A program made the position numbers and the translations under genes. 64,000 bases of DNA from Incurvaria masculella (taxonomy: Eukaryota > Arthropoda > Insecta > Lepidoptera > Incurvariidae). Under the pieces are notes generated by a model. It did no database searches. It saw only the letters and a program-made list of their open reading frames with translations, and had not been told where the DNA came from. Shown piece after piece: positions 10,401 to 22,400 of this stretch (positions are counted from its first letter, which is position 1; every line of letters begins with the position of its first letter). Location: positions 14,885,001-14,949,000 of the forward strand of contig OX335653.1 of NCBI GenBank assembly GCA_946894095.1, given 5' to 3'.

Positions 10401-13400
10401 GTGTGGTATTAGCCATCAATGCCCGGTTGAACCTACTTATTATCATTGATATCAGCTCTAGACGGGGCGCGCGCGGTGTAGCTTTCGACCGCCGAGAAAA
10501 TGGCGACAGAAAGTTATCTGCATATACAGCGGCAGTATAGGCACATTATAGTGTTAATACACTGACAGTACCGCCGGCCCGTTAGTTCGCAAACTCGCAA
10601 CGCGAAGCATTAAATGTTAGTTGCTCTAATGACGTCATTCGGACAACAGCGCAACCGTCAGTGTATGTTTTGGTTATAGACCGAGGTAGATACGGTTTGA
10701 GAAGCACATGAAATCCGAAATGATTTTTTTTTTCTCAGAAATATATAATATCATGTTAATATGCTTACACTAAGTTTGCAACATTTAGCGGGGCCCGGAA
10801 GATAGAAAAAAAAAATGTATTAACAAATATACATCTCCTAAACAAATATTTAGAAACGGTATTAAAAAAATGTATATGTTAAGTCTTTTAAGGCGTAATG
10901 TAACTGTGAATTTGCAACAATTTTGTAATTACGGAAATGTATATAAAAAAATGTTTTTACTAAAAAAATCTATGCCGCGAACCTAACTTGCTATTGCTGT
11001 ATTTCTTTCTAGAATATGTAAAAGAAAATTTTTTTTTTTTAAAAACTATACAACGAACGATTTTATACGTATTTCGAATTTTTTGTTTAGCTTTTGTGTG
11101 AATGTAAAAATTATAAATGAAAAAAAATGTGCTTCTAATATTTGCAACATTTTACAAATTTCACAGAAAATAGAGTTTGCGGTCAGTTTCCAATTTCAGA
11201 AAATAAAATGAAATTTTAATTATTTGCTTTGCAGATATTATGAAATAGTAAAAAAAATATATATTTACACAGTTCCGTAAATAAGAAATTGTTGCAAATT
11301 CACAGTAATATTACACCTAAAATTAGCTAACATATAACATTTTTAAATAACATTTCTAAATATTTGCTTAGAAGATATTATTTTTTAAACATATTTCATA
11401 TTTTATTTCTATCTTCCGGACCCCCCAAAATGTTGCAAACTTAATGTACACACGTCCACATGAAATACTACGTTTATGCGAAAAAAATTTGCATTTCGGA
11501 TTTAATGTTTTTCTAAGTGCTGATTTAAGGCTAAAGTTCCTGGAGTATTATGTCGTCAGAATCTCATGCATATTATTCATACTTTACTGCTGAGGTTGTT
11601 CTTAAACCATTGCACTCTTAAGTATTCTGTAGGTGGTAGCATTTAAAGGCATATTGTCATATCATAATTTTTTTCAAGACAAGAATAAAATAATATTTGT
11701 ATTTTGACTTCCGGCGAAGTTAATTTTCGGTTCTTCTTCATCTGTGATAATCGAACCGTCTATAAAAAAACGACGAATCGAATAGTGCGTTTACATCTAA
11801 TGGAGGAAAATAAACGAATAAACGAGTGTGTTCTGTGGTACGCCCCGAATTAACCTCACTCAACGTCATCGGTTACTTCACCATGGCTCGACTTGTAGCT
11901 TCTGGCTCTGCCTGGCAGACTTGAATGATTCTGACTTGAATTATTCTATTTGGTTCATTTTCTAACCAGATGCTAACGCGTGCGTAGGCACTCTGTTCCA
12001 ACTATAGGCTTAGAATGTAAAGACATACAGAGTCAACTGACGGATGAAATTTCTTTTTTTTTTATTAAAAAAAATGTTTATTCAGTATCGCTGTGTAGCT
12101 TCAAAATAATGATATGAATTTATATTTTAAGTTTTACATACTTTGAAATATTAAAAAAAGATAAGAAATTTGATCGGCAAAGAATCAGTGGGTCACCCCT
12201 CTTTAATCATCAAAAACGGTTTTTGTCCGGGTTTTTACACCCGTTCACAACAATGCTATCTTTAGGGAAAACTGTAGAAATCTTAAATATTTCACAAAAA
12301 AACATTTCACATTCCATGAGCGCGACAAAAATGTGTTGATAACGATATCAGAAGTGGTCTCCTCGGGCAGATGTGTTCCATCTCCCTCCAACTCGCGGTA
12401 GTGGTACGTTGAGTTGACGTCTCACTCCCACGCTTTGTTCGTCTTGTAAGCACAGCGCGCAATGCTAGGTCTATGGTACCGACTTACAGTGCACGATCAG
12501 CATGACCCGCTTGCTGACCGAAGGCGGCACGCCGTTCGTTGCGATGCAGAGGTAGGCGCCCATGTTGAGTCTGTTCACGCGCACAAACTGAAGCGTCGCA
12601 CCACTGACGGACGCGTCTGCAACAAGAAGAAGTATGAAAAAGGCTGCATTTTCCAGGAAAGAACGCCGTCTGTAGACAATATTTCCGTGTTCAGGAAACA
12701 GGAATATTTTCCTTCCTGAAAACCTTGAATCATTGAAGTACCTACTTTTTCCGTTCGGAAAATCGCTTTGACAACCTCTATAAAGCGGTTTTCTCGACTG
12801 AAAGATTGCTGATTCCTGAGCACGAAATTCCAAGAATAGGGTGGTTAAAAGCGTGACAACAGATGACATCAGCCTCAATAGCTCAGTGTACGACGCTGTG
12901 CGTTTCGATAAGCCGGGGGAAGCCCCTCTGAGCGCGGTTAGGTTCTGGATGGGTGATCATTTTCAGACTTTCAGACATTGAGGCTGGCCGTGATTCGGAT
13001 TTCAGGTAAAAATGTAGGTCCCTTTCCTTACTTACGCCGGCCTACCGGTGCCACACGACTGCCTGCGTGGGCACGCCGAACGAGACGCAGCGCGTGTCAC
13101 GTTGGCGCCCTCACGCGCCACCTAGTCCCCGCTCGTCGGGTAGTAAAAGAGGCTGAGCCATGACAGGCCCGACCGCGACGGCGCGAGAGACTCACTCTGC
13201 GTATCGCTGAAGTTTCTCGCCGGCAGTGAGTCGCCGGCCTCCCGGCGCCACACTACCGCCGGCGTGGGCACGCCGAACGCGGCGCCCTCGCGCGCCACTT
13301 GGTCTCCACTCGTCGGGTAGTAAGAGAAGCTGAGCCATGACCGGCCCGACCGCGACGGCGCGAGAGACTCACTCTGCGTATCGCTGAAGTTTCTCGCCGG

Positions 13401-16400
13401 CAGTGAGTCGCCGGCCTCCCGGCGCCACACGACCGCCGGCGTGGGCACGCCGAACGCGGCGCCCTCGCGCGCCACTTGGTCTCCACTCGTCGGGTAGTAA
13501 GAGAAGCTGAGCCATGACCGGCCCGACCGCGACGGCGCGAGAGACTCACTCTGCGTATCGCTGAAGTTTCTCGCCGGCAGTGAGTCGCCGGCCTCCCGGC
13601 GCCACACGACCGCCGGCGTGGGCACGCCGAACGCGGCGCCCTCGCGCGCCACTTGGTCTCCACTCGTCGGGTAGTCTCTTACTACCATGCTGAGCCATGA
13701 CCGGCCCGACCGCGACGGCGCGAGAGACTCACTCTGCGTGTCGCTGAAGTTGCTCGCCGGCAGTGAGTCGCCGGCCTCCCGGCGCCACACTACCGCCGGC
13801 GTGGGCACGCCGAACGCGGCGCAGCGCAGCGTCACGTTGGCGCCCTCGCGCGCCACTTGGTCCCCGCTCGTCGGGTAGTCGAGGATGTCCGGCGGTACTG
13901 TGGACACGCCAACTTTTGTCAAAGCCTCGGTCGAAGCGGGCGGGAAACTTGTAAGATTAGGTTAATAAGGTTATAGGCAGACCTAACCTAACCTAACCTA
14001 ACCTAACCTAACCTAACCTAACGGTAGAAAAGGGATTTAAAGTGGAAAGGGAGCTGCATAACGCTGTCCCTCCGTCTCCTTTCTACCCTCGCACAGCGCG
14101 GAGCAGGCAGAGAATGCACACATTATCGATTGACATTCCAAAAATAAGAACCTACTGAACTCCCTTCCGAGTTATTTTCCCCAAAACACGACCTGGAGGA
14201 AGTTATGCTAACACAGACTCGCTTTATCTACAGCTCAGAGAGTCACTAGTTGTAGTATAACTCATCCGAACATGTATACAACATATTCAACACTTTTGAA
14301 TAAAATTTAATAACAACACAAACCGATCCCGCATAGAAAAATCGATTGTGACGTAATAATTACTTCCTAAACGGAAATACATTATAACGGGAGTGGAAAA
14401 GTTCAGTGTGGCGACCATCTCACCTCCACGGTGACGACACGGAAATACTTTTGCGATTGTCACAATCCATTCAAATATCCTAAAATAAATATTCCTAGGG
14501 TCAGCTACTTTACCTGATCTGAATAGTTTTTGTTGATCTGGGGCACTCTTCCATATCCAATTAATTGTGGACTGCACAATGCCACTTAAAATAAATCAGC
14601 AAACATACACGTCATTTATTTTGGAACGTATAGACTATACTTCAGGTACCTTTAATACTTTTAACAAAACGTGTTTAATCGGTAATTTATTTTGAACCAG
14701 CGACTGGCCTCTCTGCGCGAAGCGGGCTCTATATCCACACTACTAATATTAGGGGGAAAGTTGGAACGTTCGAATGTCTGACTGCCGTGGATAACCAAAT
14801 GAGTTACTTTTTATACCAAAGAACAGCGAATTTCTAATAATCTAATATTTTTTAAAAGAAACAGCCAAAACCACTGCGAGTGAGAGTGTCAATATTGAAG
14901 TATTAGATAGAGTAAAGAATAAGTTTAAATTACATGTACAATAATTTAAAATAAGATTTGATCCTTATTCTTATTGTTTGTAATCAAGCAACTGGAAAAG
15001 ACATTTTGTTTTATTTAGTACAACATATGGTAGAACCTATTTATTATTTTTAACCGACTTCGAAAAAAAGGAGGAGGTTCTCAATTCGTCGGAATCTTTT
15101 TTTTTTTTTTCTTTTTTTTTTTTTATGTATGTTCACCGATTACTCGAAGACCCCTGAACCGATTTGAAAAATTCTTTTTTTGTTCGAAAGGGTATACTTT
15201 CTAGTTGGTCCCATTTTTTTTTAATCAAAATCGGTTCAGTAGTTTGGTACTTAAATACAACAAACATCGAATTTCTTAAGCCCGCGAACCCAGAAATGTT
15301 ATTTTTGAGTTACAGTAGCTTTCTTTAAGGGTGAGATTGCTCAGTATGAGAAGTTTTTTTTTTAATTCAACTGTTGGGGGTATTGAAGGGGGTAAAAGAG
15401 GGCAAATTGTACACATTTCTATCTCTAGAGCGGCTGAAAGAAAGAAATGTCAGAGTAGGTTTTGTTTGAGATGGAAATGTTTACGAAGAGAATATTTTTG
15501 AAAATTCTACTATTAGGGGGGTAAAATAGGTCAAAATGAACACATTTAGGCGAAAACCACTCATGTTGAGATCTCCGAAACCAATTATCTTAGAAACTTA
15601 AAATTTTCAGTGACTTCTTTTTACGACGAAAAGGCTCGCTTGTGATTTTACAAAATTCAACTGTTAAGGGGATACACGAGACCGATATGTTCACATTTTC
15701 ATACAACACTTACGCAAGAAACAGACTCTCCGGAACAATGGAAGGATGAGAAATTCAGAAGCTCAGCGGTTCTGGACATTCGTTGTTTTGCCTTGTTAGG
15801 GTTCCGTACCCAAAGGGTACCAACGGATACTATATTACTAACCTTCCGCTGTCCGTCCGTCCGTCCGTCTGTCACAGCGCTCTATCTCATGAACCGTGAA
15901 CTCATGAATCCAGATAGGTACCGGTCTACCTTTCGTCAGAAATGAGATTTCTCAATGGTTTCATATCTCATAATGCTCGTTCATTGTAGAGTTTAGTAAC
16001 AGTTTAGAGGGTTCGCATGAGATAGTCAGGTGCGCATGATCTTCTTTCCACTTTGTATGTGAAGTTGAGCAGGATGGCTCGCCCACCTTGAGTCAAAAAG
16101 TTACGCCACCACTAAAAAGTAAAAAATAAAATATTTTTAAATAAAAAAAGGACCGCCTTCAAAAAAACCGGAACTAAAAAGCAAAAAATAATTGGTTACT
16201 TTTAATTAATGTACGACAAGCTATTTTAATACTAACTAATTATGTACAATTTCTTAATTTTTAATCATCTTTTGAAGTCGGTGCCTTGGGTAGACGTTCT
16301 ATAAGGGCTGTAAGTAGTTAGATTAATATTACCTATGGCTAAGAAAGAAATATAAGTAGGTAGTTACTTACATTAACCTACTTAAAAAAAAACACAAAAT

Positions 16401-19400
16401 CAAAAATAAAATAAACAAACAGGTCGGAAAAACGTATGTAAGTAGGTATTTAGGCAAGTACTTTGTAATTTAAATATTCCTTATAACTTAAACTAAATAC
16501 CTAACACAGTAAAAACTAAATATTTACAAGAAAAACCTACAAACTAAACAAACAAACCAATATAAAAACAACGACCACTAATATGGTAAAATTTAGGTAG
16601 GTGTAGCTTGTACTTTTATTTCTACCTAAATACCTACATAACATAAAATAAAAAAAATTACAAATATAAAAAAGAACAGAAAACTATTGGTAGCCACTTT
16701 GAGGTGTGCGGTTAGTACATATTTCACCAATTTCGGCAGAAATCGTTTCGTTCAGACAACGATGTCGTAGGAAGCACCAATCCACAGAGCAGCGAATTAA
16801 CTTACCTACTCCTTCACCAGTGCGCGCCTTTATAAACCCGAAAGTATTAATAATCGTTAAAACCCAATTTCAGTACGCTGCGCTGCTGTATCGATATCAG
16901 CTTGCACGTAAACCAACGCTAAGGGCATCTCCAGGTAGAATGCTCTGTGGACCAATCATTGCTGACTCAGGTTGTTTACGCTCTCTTAGACTTCGTGTGT
17001 GTTCGGCTGAGATTGTGTCTGTTCGGTCAACGGCGTGCGGAGTGAACTCTACCCAAGGCACCGACTTCAAAAGATGATTAAAAATTAAGAAATTGCACAT
17101 AATTAGTTAGTATTAAAATAGCTTGTCGTACATTAATTAAAAGTAACCAATTATTTTTTGCTTTTTAGTTCCGGTTTTTTTGAAGGCGGTCCTTTTTTTA
17201 TTTAAAAATATTTTATTATATTCATATGTAGGTAACGTACATATCGCATTGATGTACGTACATCTCAAATAGGTGTCAGTTGAAATCCACACTATTAAAA
17301 CAAAAAGTTTTTGTTGTTTTTCCGAAATCTACTTTTTATAACAAAATACCTTTCAATAATATCCAGCAAACCTATCTACCTACATATGTAAATTGAAGGA
17401 CTTATTTGAAAATGTTACTTTCAATATGGAGCTCAATAGCCTCAATAGCCCAGTGGCGCGACAGTTCGGCGATCGCTCTCCGAAGTTAAGCAACGCTGGG
17501 TCCGGTCTGGTCTTGGAAGGGTGACCATTCGACCGTTGAGAGAGGCTGGCCGTGGTTTGGATTCCACGTTAAACTGTAGGTCCCCTTCCTTACTTACTAG
17601 GTGGTAGGGTTAATCCCGCCCGGGTTGGTACCATCGCATTGAATGACGATGGTCGAAGCGGCAATGAAAATTGTCCGTGTTTTCCATCCAGTTCAGTGTA
17701 GCCGTGCAATATAAGGAAGGTCCTGGCATGGCACCTAGTTCCCATGTGGTGTGTTGTGCTAATACCATGACAGAAGGTGTGGTATTAGCCATCCATGTCC
17801 AGTCACATAATAAAAAAAAACGGAGGTTTTTAATGCCATCAACCTTTAATGCCATCAACTTCGTTTTGAATATATTTTTTTTTTATTGTTTTTTTCCTTT
17901 CAAATGGAATTTTTCAAACAAGTCAAATGAACGAACTCATTTAGCATAAATAAGAAAGGTACCTACATAGGTATCGACCAAATGTTTAGTTGAGGCGTGG
18001 CGATTCGGTACTGGGCACCGATAAGAACTTCGAAGAAATTTCAAGAAACAAGAACTGCTATATTTTATCTTATCTCATATTCTCAGTAAAATATTTGAGA
18101 ACAATATTCATTTATATTACCTTTCTTTTCGGTAAATGTTACCCTTCTATCATTAATTATCTATTATTTTTGCTCAACTGTCAAAATAATCAACTCATTT
18201 AACTTTCCAATTACTTTATTGAAATGGACCTAATGAAAAATAAAATGAATAGAAGCTAATAAAAAAATCTAGAAACCCTTCACCATTCGTCACGTGTTCA
18301 TAGAATCTACGTTGTTTTCGCTAGTCCAGCAAAGTTCTTAAACAATTGAATGGTTCGGTTGAACCCGAGCGCTGAGAAGAACGAAGTTGTTTTTTAAATG
18401 TATATTGTTATATTCTGAGAGTTTCTGAATACTCCGTCTGGTGTAGCCTGGCTCTGGGGTTGTATAGGAGGTCAGAATGTCGCACCGGGTTCACGTGGTG
18501 CTCGAATAGCGTTTTCAGGCAGAGATACAAGGCGTGGAGAAGACATTTTGAAGAAGTTGTTTGCCAACCAACATAAAATAATAATATTAATAAAATTCTT
18601 TATTATACACCATTATAAAACAGATTAGAAAAGGCGGGTCTAATGCCAAAAGGCATTCTCTTCCTACCTACCCTTGGGATGAAGGAAAAGTGCAAGGCGG
18701 CTGACAAAAAAGACAAAAGGAAGTAAGATTTTTTATCAATAAATACATATAAAATCAACTAGAATACATATACTTACATCCTAATATTATTACACACATA
18801 TATAATATGTAACTTATAATAAAAATTTAACATAAATGTATACAAATATATTTGCGTACATCCACGTGTTTGGCGTCTCACTTCGGCAGTGCCGGCCGCA
18901 TAAATCAGCGAAACTTAGAGTGGTAAGAAACCCAACCTTTCGATCTCAATCCAGGCTAGGGTAGAGTTTCTTTCCGATGCTCTAACGAGCGTCTCGTAGC
19001 CTAGTGGCGCGGGAAAATGTCTTGCAAATCAGAAGTCTGGGTTCAAATCCTCTCCCCATTCATGCACAAATATATTTCTCTTTCTGAGATGGATAAATGC
19101 ATTCTGTCACGAATTCGAGCTGCTCCATGGTTCGGAATCCATGTAAAAGGTGGTGGCCTCCCCTACTAGCCAATAACAAAATCGCATTGCATGATAAGAT
19201 GGTCGACGCGGCAATGAAAAATTATCCGTGTTTTCCATTCAGTTCAATGTAGCCGTGCTCATAAAGTGAAAAGTCCTGGCATGGCATTTAATTCCTTCGG
19301 GAATGTGGTGTATTGGGCTACTATCATAACGGTATTTGTGTGGTATTAGCCAACCATGTCAGGTTGCATAAAAAAAACATTCGCCTCATAGGGTGGGTGT

Positions 19401-22400
19401 GTCACCGCCCGCTAGCATGCTCATACCGACAACATCCAGATACGCCGTCTGGCTCTTCATGGGGTCCGTGTTGAGCTGGCACATGTACCAGCCGCGGTCG
19501 GACTGGCGCACCTCGTGCACGTGCAGGAACCACACGCGCCGGTCGCTGTGGTTGACGGCGATGCGGTGGTTCTTGGTGATGACGTGCGTGGCGATCGTCA
19601 GGATAGTCTGAGTGTCTACCCGCAGCCACGCCACCTGCGCAGGGTGATAGATAGGGTTTAACAGATGAAATCTTTTTTTACATACTTGGGTATGGCAGAA
19701 GAGGCACGCGTGTAGAATAAATCCAGTAGAAATGCGTTCCTTGAGGAAAGTTTGCGGAGTTCATCTAACGGACAAATTTCGGTTAGAGAACAGTGTTAAT
19801 CGAAAAAAACCGGGCAAGTGCGAGTCGGACTCGCACACAAAGTCTATATCCTTCCTCTAGATCCGATCCTCTATATCCTTAATATATAGGGTCTGTAAAC
19901 AATGGCATTTCCCCCAAAGTACAACCTGATGTCCTTCAAACATGGTGTTAATAATCTCCTGACCGGTGCATGGTTTTCGCGGCCTCCCTGAAATTTTCAA
20001 AGTCCATGGTCGTCATGGTGCACCTTAAGGGCCTTTACGCTCGACTCCTCATACAAACGTGGAAAGAAGATCATGCCCATATTTCTTGTCAGAGATCCCA
20101 AATGTTGCTCATAATTGCTCTATTTGTCGAACTAGATGTCTGATTACCGTTGGCATTGTAAAATTGTGTTTGGTTTCTAAGTAAGGTCCGAAAGTTCGAA
20201 TTTTTCGCGCGTTTTATACAAAAATTTTGGAGGTGGATTATTTTTATACCTTAAAAAGATTATTCATCAGACATAGATTATTTTATGAAAATGTATAATC
20301 AATTTAGATTTTGTTAGATTTTTGACTACAACGGTCGTGGTTTACTTTTAGCTTTAAGTTGTTTTGTAATTAAAATTTTCGTAAATCTTACCAAATCATA
20401 CACTATGCACATTATCTGCTTTGTGGACATGTTGCATCTTCCTCATCACGGAGCCTGTCTTTTTCTTTGAAACAGTGAAGGTCCCAGAGCGCAATAGCAC
20501 GGTTTTGTACTGTGCCCGCGAATGAGTTAGTCCCGCCGGGTTGGGCCACCTTAATAGGTCCCGCCGTACGTAATATGCCGCGCTCAACATAAAAAAAACG
20601 TTTTGCCACCGCACAGTGCCCCGTGAATGGCGATCTCAGACATTTACTTATTCAAGTCGACTAGCTGTTTCCAGGAGGATTTCAGCTTCAGAAAACGTAC
20701 TTTGACAAGATTAGGATACTGCATTAGTAGGACATTTAACCAAAGAGCATAAATAACATAATGTAACTGTGGTAAAAAAGGGAGCAAGCCTTAAAAAATA
20801 CACTAGCATTATGAGAAATGATACAAGATTGCGTCTTAACATTATACCTCAAAATTGTCTTTTGCTAAATACACCTACATTAATACTAGTTATGAGATTT
20901 AATAAAACCCATACAACATGCAACGTATCATGACTTATGAATATAATAAATTAGTAAGACAATCTGATTTATATATGTTCAAAGTATAGATTTTGAATAC
21001 AAAATTATGTATTAAGGATGAGTGCCCTTGTGAACTTACATACTACCACCTGCTAATAAAATCGTTTGGGAGCAACTCAACATTATCTGGAAGCCAATTA
21101 TGTATTCCAAAGTTATTTGCTGCTTTGTTAGTTTCTTATCTTACAACCCATCCATAAACTTATGGCTTTCAAATTTGGCATGCAGGTAGTCGAAATAAGG
21201 TAATGCCTTTGTTGCTACCTGAAGAATACTTACTATATATTTTTCTGCAAAGTAATTATTTTTCCCACTTCAAGTCTGGAATGATAAACTTCAACTAACT
21301 ACTGAATTGGAATGTCGGAAGTGCCAACATTGTTTTATCGAAGAAAAGGCTTCTCCCGAATTGTGCAAATTTTATGTGGCCTACAATTAATATGTTATAC
21401 ATTTTAAATAAATGAATAACTGTTGGTTGCTTTTAAAACATAAACGTTATTAATTATATAAAATGATAAATAATTAAATAATTTTATAATTTAATAATAA
21501 TTATAAAATAATGCAAATTCCACTCAAATAAATTTGGAGGTTCACCCGAGCCTAGCCCGGTAAAATGTGGTCAGAAACCATCTCGAGCGTGCGCATAACA
21601 ACAAGTTAAATGGAAAAATAAAAATACCATTTTTCATACACATTTGGCCATCCCTGTTCACCCTTTAGGGACATAATTGTGAAATAACCCTCCTTAGTGA
21701 ATCTCTAAGGTACTCAAGGAATGTTTCTTCTAAATTTCAAATTTTCATATCCATCGTAACGTTATTATATCTTTGATTTATTTATTTATTAGGAAAACTA
21801 ACACCTTAACTACTCTTAAAACGCATCGCCAATAAATAGATTTCCACATATAAAAATGCAAAATAATTCAGAGTATTTTTTATGACCAACAATAAATTAC
21901 AGATAATAGTGCAGATTTCAATTGCAATATTAAATCATATCACAGCCCCGACGGGGCTAGCAGCGCGGTGGTACGTACACATAATTGAAAGCTAGAATCC
22001 CAAGTTATCAATCTCCCCGCAGAAAAGTGATTCCCATTATTTACTCGATTACACCGCCACTGTCTATCTACACAAATGAGAGAGGCTCTCATACGACGAT
22101 CACAACAGCCGAAGCAAATACAAACAAATGCCCGCCAATTTATCAAAGTCCATTGTTTCCGAGCGCCCGGATTCCCCGCCCATCGTCGGCGATTTAAATA
22201 AGTACAGTTTTAACTCTTCCTATTTTTCCTCGCACGGAGCGAGAGCATTTTTCAGAAGGAAACAATGGTAATTAAATTAAGGCCATCGAGGCCTTTGTTT
22301 GTGGAGTTACCGCGGACTCTTTTTTAGGGTTCCGTACCTAAAGGGTGCCAACAGAACCCCATTATTAGTAAGCCTCCTCTGTCCGTCCGTCCATCCGTCC

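Noticed and set aside
10553..10668. Possible small MITE with ACACTGAC ... GTCAGTGTAT ends
   Set aside because: Only about 9-10 bases pair and no second copy was found.
13122..13922. A 266-codon open frame on the minus strand as one long exon
   Set aside because: Only the first 165 bases match a DIP exon with correct splice sites. The rest are deleted exon copies read through because the repeat unit is a multiple of three.
17439..17560. A 5S rRNA gene
   Set aside because: Only the internal promoter region matches 5S. The 5' and 3' stems are missing and the sequence continues into the SINE body.
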